Source: Mastigamoeba balamuthi (taxonomy: Eukaryota > Evosea > Mastigamoebida > Mastigamoebidae). From it: a stretch of DNA of 64,000 nucleotides. The position numbers and the translations under genes were made by a program. The notes under the pieces are model-generated. The model ran no database searches, was not told the origin of the DNA, and worked only from the letters and a program-made list of their open reading frames with translations. The number at the start of each line of letters is the position of its first letter. The stretch's first letter is position 1. Below are positions 11,715 to 24,770 of the stretch, piece after piece. The DNA lies in assembly GCA_902651635.1 (NCBI GenBank), contig CACRSC010000087.1:68916-132915 (forward strand), read 5' to 3'.

Positions 11715-14663
11715 TCAGAGGGAAAGAAGTGCAGAGGAGAGAACGATGAAAGCAATCAGAGAGACGACGCTGGCGCTGGATGTCACGTGCGAATTCACTT
11801 GCGAGTTCACGTGCGAATTCACATGAGAGCTCACTTGGCTGTGCGCTCCTGGAACAGACATGCTCGTTGCACTCGATGCTCTTGCCGCTGAAGAGCTCGA
11901 GCCAGCCTTATCCGACGCATGGGCAGAGCAGTCACCGCCGTCCCACGAGCACCCCGTCGTGTTGCACTCTGCCGATGCAGCAAGCAACACAGTCAGCCAG
12001 ATCGCTCGAAGACATTTCAACAGAGGGGATGCGGGATCGGCGGACCTGTGTCGCACTGGCCGTCTTTGATCCACGAGCTCAGGCAGAAGGGGGCGCAGCC
12101 GAAGAGGTGCTTGCAGTCGGCGTAGTCGTAACCGCAGGCCTTGTTGAGGCACTCGGGGTCGCAGACGCTGTTGTTCACGAGGATGGCCGGGTAGCACCCA
12201 GGCGCGCACTGGGGCTCGAAGTCCGGGTCGAAGCAGTCGCCGTTGTCAAACGAGCAACCAACCTGAAGAAAACGAAGTCAGGGCAGCGAGCGGGCTTCCG
12301 GAGGAGAACGCACGTTGATGCACGCTTTGTCGCAGGTGCCGTCGCCCTTGAACCTGAGCAGACACATGTGGCTGGGGTCGCACGTGTGGTCCTCGCCGTC
12401 GCAGTCTCCGCTGTCCCAGCGACAGGCCTCGTTGAAGCAGGCCTCGTCGCACACGCCGTCCCCGATCTGGGTCTTTGTGCAGTTGGGCGAGCAGAACGCT
12501 TGCCCCACGACCTTGTCGCACATGCCCCCGTCGAAGTTGCACGCCGCCTGCGCCAGGTGTCTCTGTCAGGACACAGAGGAGTGCTGTATGCCGCACGTTG
12601 TAGCACGCGGGGTCGCAGTGCTTGTTGTGCAACAACGACAGCGAGCAGCGAGGCGCGCAGTAGAGGCAGTCTCCGTTGTCGTACAGGCAGTTGCTCTGGG
12701 GACAGCGTCAGCAACAGAGAACGCAGGGACAGGGTGGCCATACAGTGTTGTAGCCGAGGCTGCAGACGCCGTTGCCAAACATGTACTTGGGCTCCTTGCA
12801 CTTGGACGTGTTTGCGCAGTCGCTGCCGTCGAAGTTGCAGGCGCTGACGTTGCAAGCGAGGTTGCACCAGCCGTTGCCCACATCAGACTTGGCGCACAGG
12901 GGAGCGCAGCTCAGCTCGTCAACGTGGCAGTCGCCGCCGTCGTAGTTGCACTTGGACTGCGCATAGCATTTTTCTGAGTTGCAGTTCCCAGACGAAGCAA
13001 CTGGTGAGCGCACGTTGTTGCACGCGAGGTCGCAGCGTGTGTTGTTGATCAGCATCGGTGGACACTGGGGGTCGCAGAACTGATCGTGGCAGTCGTCGCT
13101 GTCGTAGCCGCACCCCGACGACTGTCCGAGGCGTCAGAGACACAACTTGAAAGAGAAGACCAATGGGCATAGCGCACCATCAGACAGGCCTTGTCGCAGA
13201 CGCCGTTGTTGAGCATCGCCTCGAGGCACTGGGGGCCGCAGGCGTCCTGGCAGTGGCCCAGGTCCTGCGAGCAGTTGCGCGTGGCGCACTGGGGGTCGCA
13301 GACGTCGTTGTGCAGCATCTCCACGCTGCACCCCGCGCTGCAGTTCTTGCTCGTGCAGTCGCCGCCATCCCACTGGCACTCGGCGGAGTAGCACAGCAGG
13401 TTGCAGTGCCCGTTCCCGATGTGCCTGCCCAAGTGGCGGTGAAAATGAGTTGTGTCTTTGGACTTTGTTTTTCTGGACTGTCCGTACTTTGAGGGGCAGC
13501 TGCACACTTTGGTGCCGGCGTCGACGGCGGCCATCGTGGTGTCGATCCAGCTGCGGAAGGAGCTGATGCGCGTCCAGATGCCGGGGTTGCCGATGGCCGC
13601 GCAGCCAGTGCCCCAGCTGGTGAGGCCCACCTGCGTCATCTTGCCGTCCCTGCCGACGTGCACGAGGGGCCCCCCGCTGTCGCCCTGGCAGCCGTCCCTC
13701 CCGCCCTCGTTGTACATCGTGCACAGGACTGTGGAACAGAAGCAGATTGCGTAAGTGCCATTTTCCCGCCTGGGGTTTTTCCAGTAAGATTCGCACCCGA
13801 GTCGAAGATAACCGTCGTGTTGTAGAGGTGCCTGCAGCGCTCCCTGTCGATGATCGGCAGCTTCACCTCCCGCAGCTTCGATGGGATCGGCCCAGAGGTG
13901 TAGAGGGTGCCCCAGCCGACGCTCCAGACCTTAGTCTCAGCCCTGTGGACCAAAAGTGCAGGCTTGAGAACCGGGGCATAAGACGAGGAGTGAAGTGGTG
14001 CAAGGCACAAAATGATTGGATGGCCCGATTCAGAAAAGCCGAGAAAACGCACGCAGGGTCCGGGTAGTCGCTTGCCGCCAGGGTCACCGCCTCCACGCCC
14101 GTGATGGGGGTCGCCAGCTTGATGAGCGCGACGTCGCCTGCGGGCGGAGGCAGAGCAGTGAGAACTCGATTGTTCATAGGGGCTTTTTATGTGCGTGTGC
14201 TCGGAGGGCAACGCACTGCCCATTGTGATGTCGAGGTCGAAGTCGGGGTGCACGAACACGGCAGAGGCCGTGCTCTTCTTGGCGGTCTTGATGTTCATGG
14301 GCGTCAGGGTGGAGGAGGCGACGACACCGCCAGGGCTGAAGACGGGGACCAGCGCAGCCCTGCCGCCGTCGATGCAGTGGCCCGCAGTCAGCACCCACGT
14401 CGGCGCCAGCAGCGACGCGCCGCACAGGAGGTCGTAGTAGTCGCCGTCCTGCGACATCAGCGCTGGGGACAGCACAGCGACGCGGTGAGAAGCGTTCTTT
14501 TGCGTGGCAAGAGAGCTCGCGCGGTGCCGATTATCTCACCCGACATCCAGGGGTACTTGGCAGCAGAGGCCACGGCGTCGCCATTGACGACGCGCTGCGG
14601 GAGGTCCGCGTGCTGGGCCAGGGCCACAGCAGCTGCCACGGCGAGGAGCAGAGCAGCTTTCAT
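11715..14663 (-). CDS. P5: secreted trypsin-like serine protease with LNR array and GPI-like tail
   Basis: The ATG is at 14663 (MKAALLLAVAAAVALAQ) and the TGA at 11715-11717. Activation site QR-VVNG. Catalytic His near 14378 (TAGHC), Asp near 14134 (GDVALIKL) and Ser near 13687 (GDSGGPLV). Asp189 is kept. The LNR array follows, ending CSWDGGDC. The stalk carries a short imperfect repeat of Ser-His-Val-Asn before the hydrophobic tail VVSLIAFIVLSSALLSL. This is the only member whose first intron clearly starts with GT (ATGTCGG|GTGAGA, at 14539); it shows that the intron is phase 1 and so fixes the equivalent junction in the others. It is the nearest intact relative of pseudogene P6. Confidence 0.87.
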
Positions 14664-15299
14664 GCCTGCAGTGCGAACGAGAGCAGGAAGACAAAACTGA
14701 CTGTGATTTCCACCAACCGGGGGTTTCGTCTTTGAAAAAAGGAAAATGCACATTGCACATGCTGCCTCCCAATGGGGTATTTGTCCAGTAGGAAAAAGGT
14801 ACTACTGACTCGTTCGTTTCTGCAGCTTAGTTCGTTTCGGTCGGAGTCTCAGCGGCAGAGCCACCAGTGCGGGCAAGGGCGGGCTGTCTCATTGCGAAAT
14901 CTCACTGGTGAGCCTGTGCCGACTCACCGCAATGAGTGATCAGCTTCAGAAACCAGGGAATTCAGGGCCTAATCACATCTGGGATGTTGCCAATTGGAGT
15001 TTACGCACGGACCCGAACTCAGAGCAGGCAGAGATAATTGAACACCAAGCCACTTTGTGCTCCGAGCCTTGTGAGCAGAAGTATCTGTGCTGGGGAGGCC
15101 GCCTCCTGCACAGAAAGCTGAGGGCTCTTCCCGAGGGCATAAGAGAAGAGAACTTGCTTTTTATTGCATGACACGTGGGGCGACCAAGGGCTTTCAGTGG
15201 CAGTCTCAACACGCCCACACTCCCAAACCGAGGGTGAGAAAACCACCACTGCTACCGTTAACTCAGAATTCAGAAGTAAAGGAGGGAAGAGCGACTATT
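14664..15299. other. Intergenic region between P5 and P6
   Basis: The region upstream of P5. No reading frame here shows protease, LNR or other recognisable sequence, and no repeat stands out. It should contain the P5 promoter. Confidence 0.4.
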
Positions 15300-17230
15300 G
15301 CCATCATGGAGGTGATGCTCGCGATGGACATCATGTGCGAATTCATATGAGCTCACTTGGCTGTGCACACCAGGATAAGAAGTGTGCGACGAACTAGAAA
15401 AACCCGCCACTGCTGAGCTCGAGATCGCCTTGTCCGGCGCAGGCACTCGGGGTCGCAGATGCTGTTGTTCAAGAGGATGGCCGGGAAGCCGCCCACTGGG
15501 GCTCGGAGTAGGTGTCAAAGCAGTCACCGTTGTCAAAGAGTGGCACCCGACCTGGCTCACAACAGTCAGAACCAAGAGACGGCCACGGGCTGTTCCGCGC
15601 ACGTTGATGTACGCCCATGTGAGGCAGGCACCTGGCTGGGGTCGCAAGTGTAGTAATCGAAGTCGCAGTCGCCGTTGTCCCAGCCGCAGGCCTCGTTGAA
15701 GCAGTCCTCGTTGCACGTCTTGTCCCTTATCCGAGTCTTTGCGTAGTTGGGCGAGCAGACATGCCCCCGTTGAAGTTGCACGCCGCCTGCGCAAGGTGTG
15801 TTAGGACACACAGGGGAGTGCTGTCTGCCGCACGTTGTAGCACGTGGGGATGCAGTGCCTGTTGTGTGTCAGCGGCAACGGGCAGTGGGGCGCACAGTAT
15901 AGGCAGTCCCCGTTCGTAGGCGCACTCGCTCTGTACAATGTCTGGAATCAGTCACGAGTTGTGATCACCCTGTTGTAGCTGGGGTTGCAGTTGCCAGTGC
16001 CCAACAGGGACAGGGTCTTATCACACCGTGGACAGGCCTTGTCGCAGACGCCGTTTTTTTGCATTGATATCAGGCACTGGGGGCCGCAGGTGTTCAAGCA
16101 GTGGCCCAGGTCCTGTGAGCAGTTGCGCGTGGCGCACTGGGGGTCGCAGACGTCATTGTGCAGCATCGCCACGCTGCACCCCTCGCTGCAGTTCTTGCTC
16201 GTGCAGTCGCCGCCATCAAACTGGCACTCGGCGGAGTAGCACAGCAAGTTGCAGTGCCGTTTACGATGTGCACTTGCGCAAGTGGTGAGCAAAAATGAGT
16301 TGTCGTCTTTGCGAGCAGTCCCAAAAACAAGTCCACTTTGAGGGGCAGCTGCACACTTTGGTGCCTGCGACGACGGCGGCCATTGTGGTGTCGATCAAGT
16401 ACGGAAGGAGCTGATGTGCGTCCAGATGCCGGGGTTGCTGATGGCCTCGCAGCCGGTGCCCCAGCTGGTGAGGCCCACCTGCGTCACCCTGCCGTCCTTG
16501 CCGATGTGTACGAGGGGCCCCCAGCTGTCGCCCTGGCAGTCGTCCCTGCCGCACACCTTGTACATCGGGCACAGGACTGTTTGTCGTCAGCCGATGACTG
16601 CCAGGGTTTCCCTCTTGGAGATTTTCTCACCTGAATTGAGGATGTTGTAGATCTGCCTGCCGCGTTCCCTGGCGACGATCGGCAGCTTCACCTCTCCAGT
16701 TTCCTACGTATCGGTCCATTGCTGAGGAGCAGCAGAGGGTGCCCCAGCCGACGCCGACACATCTTGGTCTCAGCCCTGAGGAGAAAAAGAGCAGGATCAG
16801 AATTATGGGGACAAATTGAACTTTCCCATTTGGAGCGGGTAGGTAAACACTCAGAGCAGAAGATGCCGAATGGGAAACACTCAGAGGGCGGAAGATGCTG
16901 AATGATAGAGCAACCCGAATGGAGAATGCAGAACAAATGCACTTCGGATGGGGAGTAGCTGGGCACCAGGACCGTAGTCTCCACGTCGGTGATGGGGGCT
17001 GCCGAGAATGACGTCACCTGCACATTGACGGAGTTGAGAACGCAGAAGCCCACCCCAGCAGGAGAGGGAGACTCATACTGCCCATTGATCTGTCACTATA
17101 GAATTTGGGGTGCACGTACACGGCGCAGGCCATGCCCTTTTTGGCTGTCTTAATGTCCAAGGGCGTAAGGGTGGTGGCAGCGACGTTACCGTCAGGCTCC
17201 CGCGGTCGATGCAGTGGCTCACAGTCAGCA
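15300..17230 (-). pseudogene. P6: decayed trypsin-LNR protease pseudogene
   Basis: Minus-strand remnants lie in the right order but in shifting frames. The His region reads TVSHCIDRG (near 17,210) instead of TAGHCIDGG. The Asp region (near 17,015) carries a deletion that destroys the DVALIKL block. The Gly-Trp-Gly-Thr strand is frameshifted near 16,750. The Ser region reads GDSWGPLV (Ser near 16,525), replacing the Gly after the nucleophile. LNR remnants follow (16,290-15,960 and 15,800-15,640) with missing bases, then a partial stalk near 15,300-15,420. No signal-peptide exon is visible upstream. Sequence is closest to P5. Several independent lesions make expression of a working protease very unlikely. 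Confidence 0.85.
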
Positions 17231-17644
17231 ATCGAAAAAGGTAATGTCTGGGTTACAGCCGGTGTACTGACGAGTGGGATGAGGCATTCCGACACCAACA
17301 CTGGCTGATGGCAGTGAATTTGTTCCAGGAAATAAAGAGAGCAATCTTCAGTTGTGAACTCGGAATAGGAAATGACACTGAGTGATTGGGTAGCTGTGAG
17401 AAGGATATGGGGAGGGGTCGCTCATCCAGCATCAGTAATCGATAACAGATTACGAGTTCTCTTAAGCTGAATCTCCCGCTGGCGAGTACTAACTTGCCAG
17501 TTTGGGATGAGAGAATGCAAGTAGACAGCACAAGTGTGACAATTGCAACGACAGCGATCATATTGCTCTGATTTGGAATGCTCTGCCATCTTTTAATTGC
17601 TGGGGGCAACTCAGGGCAGACAAGTAATTTCCCAAACCTTCAAA

Positions 17645-20446
17645 CTAGAGTAGCATTGCCACAAGCAGCACAAACAGAGCACACACACAGTCAGTCACAC
17701 TGGCGGTGCTCAAAACAGTTGAAGAGTCCGCAAGCAGAGTACCAGCAGATGATTCAGATGCCGAAAATCCCTTGATACTGTCAGCACTGCTCCGGGCCCT
17801 TGTTTCGCCCGAGCAATCGCCTCCATCCCACGAACAAGCAGTATTGTTGCACTCTGTATTTGTGGTCAACACGGAGAGCTGCTTTGATGATGTCATACCT
17901 TCGTCACACTGGCTATCATTGATCCACGACTGAACACAGTAGGGGGCACACCCAAACAACGACTTGCAGTCCAGCATGTCGTAGTTACACTCCTTGTTCA
18001 GGCACTCTGGGTCACAGATGCTGTTGTTCATCTGATAACGCGGGTAACAGGCTGGTGCACACCGGTACTCGTCTTCCAAATCGAAGCAATCTCCTTCATC
18101 CATACCGCATCCTCCCTGTAAATATCGATGGGAATTGGGGACGTTGCAATTGGGGACGATCGAAGTAGACGGACCGTGAGACAATCTTTATCGCAAATAC
18201 CATCTCTACGCCATGAAAACAAACACTTGGCAGCACCACTGGCGTCACACGTGAAGTCCAGGCAATCGCTATGGTCCCAGTCGCATTCCTTGTTGAAACA
18301 GGCTTTATCGCACATTCCATCTCCCAACTGAGACCTGTTGCAGTTGACAGAACAGAAGTCTGGTCCAATCCGCCCATCGCACAGTCCTCCATCGTAGTTG
18401 CACTGAGCCTGTTCCACCAAATGATGTGAGCTTACTCTGTGTTGAGAACTGCTTCACATTATAGCATTGGAAGTCACAGACATCATTCTTGCTCAAGGTC
18501 ACACTGCATCTTGGGGCACATTGGATACAGTCACCACCATCGTAGCCGCATGTGCTCTGGAGAACATGAGTTCCTCTGTGAGAAGAAATTGCTCACCGTG
18601 TTGAATGTAATATCACACATATCATCCCCCATGATATCAACCGGTTCATCGCAGGTTTCGCGCTCAGAACAGTCACCTCCATCGTAGTTGCACTGCGTGA
18701 CATTGCATGCAATATCGCATTTGCCATTTCCAACAGAATTTCGTTCACAGTTGGTTGCACAGCTCGTGTTGGACACCTCGCAATCTCCTCCGTCAAAGCC
18801 GCATTGTGTCTTCGCGCGAGTGAATAACATTACAGGAGGAATTTCTGGGCGCACTGTATTGCACTCGGGGTCACAGACGTGGTTCCCCCTCAGGGGCGTT
18901 GGGCAATCAGGATCGCAGAATTCAGAGGCACAGTCCTCTCCATCAAATCCGCACTCCGACTGCCAAAACACCCTTGTCAGAGACACCATCAAGAGCAAAT
19001 AGTGCCAGATGGAAGACGCACAGTAATGCAGGCAGAATCGCAGTGGCTATTGTTCACCATCGAAGAGAGGCATCTCTCAGCACACAATTGCGATGCCATA
19101 CAGGCTCCATTGTCGTTTTCGCAATTAGCACTGGCGCACTGCGGGTCGCACACGTCGTTGACGAGCATCGCAGCGGTGCACCCCGTGCTACACGATATGT
19201 TGTCGCAGTCTCCACCATCCCAGCTGCACTCCTCCGTGTAGCACAGAAGATTGCACCTCCCGTTGCCAATGTGTCTGCATGGGCAAAATGAGTTGTCTCT
19301 GCGTGAATTCTCTCGTACCGTGCGGGGCATCGGCAGACCTTGTCGCCCCTGTCAACTGCCTTGATTGTGTCGTCGATCCACTGGCGGACAGAGCTAATGC
19401 GTGTGTAGACGCCGGGGTTGCCGATCCTGGCACAGCCTGTGCCCCAGCTCGTGATGCCCACCTGTACCGTGTTCCCATCCTTGTCAACGTACACCAGAGG
19501 GCCGCCACTGTCTCCCGTGCAGCTGTCCCTTCCTCCCTCGTTGTACATGGTGCAGATGGCTTGAGGAAGGCCACGCAACTGGTGAGAAGACTGTGTTATG
19601 AGAACTGTGATTACTGCTTTCGGGGATGTTGGTGCCGTTGTAGAGCTGCTTGCAGAGGCCTCTGTCAACAATGGGCAGCTTTACTTCCCTCAGGCTCGAT
19701 GATCCCATGTCGCCTTCGGTGAGTGCTCCACCCGATTGCCCACACTTTCGAGCCCGCCCTGCGAGGTTCTTTTTGTTAATCCGTGCATCAAGTCGATGGG
19801 CTCGGGGCAACTCGGCCCTAATACGCACAACAGGTCTGGGTAATCGCTCGCAGCGATTACCGAGGCCTTGATGCCAGAGATGGGTGAGGACAGCTTCAGA
19901 AGCGCCACGTCGTCGGACCCAAAAGTGAAATTGCCGTTGGACCTCTGTTCCCCCAGAGAAAACGCACTTTCGAAGATAACGCGGTCAAAGCGTGTGTGCG
20001 CGAACAAGCCAGTGACAGTTCTGGTCGTGACGCTGGGGTCCTCCAGAGGATTGAGCGAGCCGAGGGCGACGGTGCTGCCAGGCCTCAGAGACAGGAATTG
20101 GGATACGTTGCCGTCGTCGACGCAGTGGGCCGCAGTGAGCACCCACGTCGGTGCTATCAGCGTGCCGCCGCACATAGAGAAGAGACTGCCATCGTGGAGT
20201 GTCACCAGCAGCGCTGCAGTCACAAAGCGCGTGCGTGTGAAGGCCCTGTTGAGGACTTCGTCTTTAAAAAGGGGGGGACGTGCAGGCCATCCAGGGGTAC
20301 TTGGAGGCGGAGGCCACTTCGGCGCCGTTCTCAATGCGGGGTGATGTCTGCGCGCTGCGTGGGTGCACAGGAGACGCTGACGCGCTGAGCGCGAGCAGAA
20401 CAGCAGACAGCAGAGTTCTTCCCATGCCAAAGAGCCGAGTGCTCAT
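17645..20446 (-). CDS. P7: divergent secreted serine protease with LNR array and GPI-like tail
   Basis: ATGs at 20446 and 20425 both precede a hydrophobic leader ([18 protein letters not shown]); I list the outer one. The TAG is at 17645-17647. The activation site is PR-IENG, unlike the IVNG or VVNG of the other members. Catalytic His near 20126 (LTAAHC), Asp near 19910 (DDVALLKL), Ser near 19508 (GDSGGPLV), and Asp189 ([11 protein letters not shown]) are present. The LNR array spans about 19,280-17,830, and the tail is [14 protein letters not shown]. The LNR half is visibly more AT-rich than in the neighbours, and its protein sequence is the most divergent of the set, so it is probably an old member that has escaped homogenisation. 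Confidence 0.83.
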
Positions 20447-20918
20447 TTCGACAGAGAAAACAAAATGAAGAAAATCGTTCTGCTGGTCAAAAAGAGTAGA
20501 TAAGTACTTGGGGACAGAGGCCATGAAGAAGAGTATGAACAGTCCCTTCCAACCGCGCCTTGGGCTTCTTGTGGAAGGGAATGCCCTGGGCCGATCGAGG
20601 CGTAAAACGGGCTGACCCAAAGACAGAGAATTTCCATTTCGGGGTGGGACGAGCTGTGCAGGGTGGAGGGCTCGGTCTTTGGCATTTGAAGAAAAATGCA
20701 AGTACAACCACAAATGGAATCGCCATTTCCAGACAATAATAAAAATTGGTCACAAATCCAGGCATTGATTTTGTTTTTGTTTTTCACAGCGGGATTGGTT
20801 GGAGAAATCACTGTAGCTTGTTTATTTCGTAGCACTGCCTGATGGGGTCCTGATGGGAATGCCCTTGCAAAGCGAACTTGATGGGAAAATGAAGATGACG
20901 TCGACTAAATGACCAATT
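20447..20918. other. Intergenic region between P7 and P8
   Basis: The shortest spacer in the array (about 470 bp). It holds the region upstream of P7 and downstream of P8 and is more AT-rich than the flanking genes. No gene is supported. Confidence 0.45.
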
Positions 20919-23911
20919 CTAGAACGCAAGGGCAGCGAGGGCCAGGACGAGAGAAGACCAAGCAGAGGCAGTGCCGGCACCCGACGCCTTGCTGTCGAGT
21001 TGAGCTTCGGACTTCTTGCTGCTGCTGTGAATGCCAGGGGTAGAGGAACCCGCATGGCTTGCATCGCTTCCACTAGCTGCGCTCGACGTGGTGTGCGGAC
21101 CGCCAGCGCAGTCGCCGCCGTCAAACGAACACGCAGTCGTGTTGCACTCTGCGATAGCACAGCGAGTGTGATTATCAACTGAAACAAGAAGACAACAAAG
21201 AGCGAGTAGGAGGGAATCAGCGGACCCTTGTCGCACTCGCCGTCGTGGACCCACGTGCTCAGACAGAACGGTGCGCAGCCCATCAGGTGCTGGCAGTCGG
21301 GGGCGTCGTAGCCACACACGGCGTTGAGGCACTCGGGCTCGCAGACGCTGTTGTTCCTGTGGATGATCGGGAAGCACCCCGGCGCACACTGCTCCTTCCT
21401 CAGGTCGAAGCAGTCGCCCCCATCGTAGCCACATGCTCTCTGTCGCAGAGCTGTCAGCAGCCGGGGCAGCGAAGACGGCGAGAGATGGGATGACGGACGT
21501 TGAGGCAGACGAGGTCGCAGAAGCCGTCGCCCGTCCAGTCGTAGAGACACTCGTCGTTGTTGTCGCAGGTCTCGCGGTGGCAGTCGTTGCCGTCCCAGCG
21601 GCAGGCCTCGTTGAAGCAGGCCTGGTCGCAATTCTTGTCGCCGATCTGCGATGCCTTGCAGTTGACGGAGCAGAAGCCGGTGCCGTTGACCTTGTCGCAC
21701 ATGCCCCCGTCGAAGTTGCATGCCGCCTGTGTGGAGGTCGTGAGCTGCGTGGTGACAGCGGGGCTGTGCGCACGTTGTAGCATGCGGCGTCGCACTTGTC
21801 GTCGTGGGCCATCGAGAGCCTGCAGTGGGCCGCGCAGTACACGCAGTCGCCGTTGTCGTAGTTGCAAGCGCTCTGCCGGCGCCAACACCACTCGGTGAGA
21901 GCGTTGAACGGGGCACAGGGGGAGAACGGGGAGTGACGCACTGTGTTGTAGTCGGAGTCGCAGTAGGCGTCGCCCAAGTAGGACTTGGGCTCGTCGCACT
22001 GCGAGAGGTTTGCGCAGTCGCCGCCGTCGAAGTCGCACGCGCTGACGTTACAGGCCAGGTTGCACCAACGGTCGCCCACGAACGACTTGTGGCACTCGGG
22101 AGCGCAGTGCGAGCTGTCCACTCTGCAGTCGCCGCCGTCGTAGTTGCACTTGGACTGTTTGGCCATTAGCGAGGCGGTCATACAGCGCGCTGGTCGCGGG
22201 GACTGACACGTACGGTGTTGCACGCGGGGTTGCAGTGAGTGTTGTTGATCAGCGGCGTCGGGCAGTGGGGGTCGCAAAACTGTGGGAGGCAGTCGTCGCC
22301 GTCGTACTTGCACCGCGACTGCGATAAAAACGAACCTGAGTGCGAGAACGCCTGCTGTGCCTGCTGTGGGCGCACCGTCACGCAGGCCCTGTCGCAGTGG
22401 GTGTTGTTGACCATGCTCTTGAGGCACTGGTCCGAGCACTCGTCCCAGTACTTGCAGACGCCGTTGTCGTCGGAGCAGTTGTACGTGGCGCACTGGGGGT
22501 CGCAGACGCTGTTGGCGAGCATCGCCGGCGTGCAGCCCGGACTGCACTGCGCTGCGTGATTGCAGTCGCCGCCGTCCCACTTGCACTCCTCTGTGAAGCA
22601 GAGTATGTTGCAGTACCCGTTGCCGATGTGCCTGCACCGGAGCAATTCAGTTGATATGGCTCCGACTTCGTTTTTTGAGTTCGTTTTCCGTACTTTGAGG
22701 GGCAGCTGCACACTTTGGTGCCGGCGTCGACGGCGGCCATTGTGGCATCGATCCAGCTGCGGAACGAGCTCAGGCGCGTCCAGACGCCGGGCAGGTCGAC
22801 GTCAGCGCAGCCGTTGCCCCAGCTGGTGAGGCCCACCTGCACGGCGTTGCCGCTGCTGTCGACGTGCACGAGGGGCCCCCCGCTGTCGCCCTGGCAGCCG
22901 TCCCTGCCGCCCTCGTTGTACATCGTGCAGAGGGCTGCGGAGGGTCGGGATCAGCTGTGATGGCGTGACAGTGGTTTCGGTTTGGCGCTGTGAGATGCGC
23001 ACCCGAGTCGAGGATGACCGACGTGTTGTAGAGGTGCCTGCAGCGCTCCCGGGGGATCACCGGCAGCTTCACCTCGCGGAGGGCCAGGGGCGACCCGCCC
23101 CCACTGTAGAGGGTGCCCCAGCCGAGCGCCCAGAGCTTCGTCCCGGCCCTGCAGGCGCCACGTCCGAAAGCGGAAGGGCCGCGACCTCAGTGCTGCCGCT
23201 CTTTCGCTCCTTTTCGAAAACCAAAACAAAACAAAACAAAACAAAACAAAACCGCCCAGTCCCGCAGCAGCGGGGGGGGGCAGGAGCAGCGCACGCGGGG
23301 TCCGGGTAGTCGCTGGCCGCCACCGCCACTGCCTGCACGCCCTTGATGGGCGCCGCGAGCTTGAGGAGCGCCACGTCATCTGCAGAGGAAAACGGGAGCG
23401 ACAGGCAGCAGTTGCGCCCCCAGCGAGCTGAGCGGCACGCCAAGCCAGCCGAGGGCCAGCGCACTGTTGAGGCGGTCGTGGTTGAAGTCCGGGTGGGCGT
23501 AGACGCTGGCGACGGTGCTGGTCTTGGCCTCGGGGTCGTCGGTGGGCGTCAGCGAGGCGGCCGCGACTGTGTTGCCGGGGCGGAAGCCCTGGGTGAGGGC
23601 CTTGCGCCCGTCCTCGACGCAGTGGCCCGCCGTCAGCACCCACGTCGACGCAATCAGCGTCCCCCCGCACGACACGTAGTAGCCGTCCCGCGAGGCCCCC
23701 AGCAGCGCTGCCAGCGGGCGTGAGAGGGGCTGGCGGCCAGCAGCAGCAGGGTGGAACTGGGCGTGCAGGTCATCCAGGGGTACTTGGCCGCAGAGGCCAC
23801 GGGGTTGCCGTTGACGATGCGCTGGGACACCGTGGTGGCCTCGGCCTGCTGCTGTGCCGCGGCTGCTGCTGCTGCCACGGTGAGGAGCAACAGAGGGGCG
23901 GTGTGCTTCAT
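20919..23911 (-). CDS. P8: secreted trypsin-like serine protease with LNR array and GPI-like tail
   Basis: The ATG is at 23911 (MKHTAPLLLLTVAAAAAAAQ) and the TAG at 20919-20921. Activation site QR-IVNG. Catalytic His near 23623, Asp near 23376 (DDVALLKL), Ser near 22883 (GDSGGPLV), Asp189 and Gly226 (LPGVW). The LNR tract runs from about 22,640 to 21,120. Between about 21,200 and 22,040 it is almost identical, introns included, to P9 25,090-25,920. The stalk is Ser/Thr/Ala/His-rich and the tail SAWSSLVLALAALAF fits a GPI signal. The intron between the Asp and Gly-Trp-Gly exons holds an (AAAAC)n run and a G-tract. The first intron has no GT near the YPWM codons; the likely donor is GC. Confidence 0.88.
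23223..23252 (+). repeat. (AAAAC)n microsatellite in a P8 intron
   Basis: Six tandem copies of the pentamer AAAAC lie inside an intron of P8 on the coding-opposite strand, close to a run of G residues at about 23,271-23,280. It is likely polymorphic and has no evident function. Confidence 0.9.
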
Positions 23912-24770
23912 GGTATGCTGTGTGCTGCTGCGGTTCAAAACTGAAAAAGTGGTGGTTGTGGTGTGGGTTTGCCTTTGTGAGCCACTGACGTGTGCTCCAA
24001 AAGGGCTGTGTAACGGTTGGGATCTTCAAGGCGCCCTTGTTTGAATTTTGTTTTCGGCGGGAAGACTGAATCCGAGGGCCCAGCGGCCCCGCACGTGTGC
24101 CCGGCGCTTAGCGGTACATTGGCGGACGAGGGCGGTTGAGCGGCCAACACGAGGCTTTTCCGCTCTTGTTTGGCGTGGTGGTGCAAATGTGCACATGTGT
24201 GTGTGACAGAGGGAAAACACGAGAACCTCCTCGCCGGTGGTGTTTTGAGTCGCTCTGAAAAACTGAAGCGTAGTGTGCGAGTGAGTGTTTGTGGCAAGGC
24301 ATACTGCTGGAGTTGTCCTACTCCGAAGAGGTCTCCGAGAGGAAACCACACAATTTCCGGGCCACGAACCCGTGTTTTGTCGAACATCACAGAAATGGCA
24401 TGTTGCATTGCAATGTTCCCTCCTGGTATCACGGCATTGGGTTTCGCTGTTGGCTTGATGGATGCTCCCTTGCAGTTCAAGCAGCTGTTACCTTTGATAG
24501 ACGGATCTATCTGGATGCTCACTAACGAAGGAAGCGCGAGGAGCTTTGTGGCCCTACTCCACAGGTCGCTGGTCCTTCACATTCTCCCAAATGCTCAAAA
24601 AGTTATGTGACAGTCCCAAATGGATGTCGGTCCCCTTTATACCGTGCGACGCAGGAGTTAAAAGTCTTGGATGGGAAAATCCTCGCGAAAGAGAGTCAAT
24701 GGGACATCAAAAGAGGCATCATTGTTGCACAGGCCTGCTGCTGTATTGTGGGAGTTCTGCTCCTGCAGTA
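23912..24770. other. Intergenic region between P8 and P9
   Basis: I see no gene. It contains the region upstream of P8, including a GACGTGTG motif at 23986-23993 that matches the conserved upstream element of P9 and P10. Confidence 0.45.

Noticed and set aside
20919-22637. A 572-codon uninterrupted minus-strand frame rich in Arg, Ala and Pro
   Set aside because: It is the wrong frame of P8: the LNR cysteines and WDGGDC motifs are read in another frame and across introns. Long Arg/Ala/Pro frames are expected in DNA this GC-rich.
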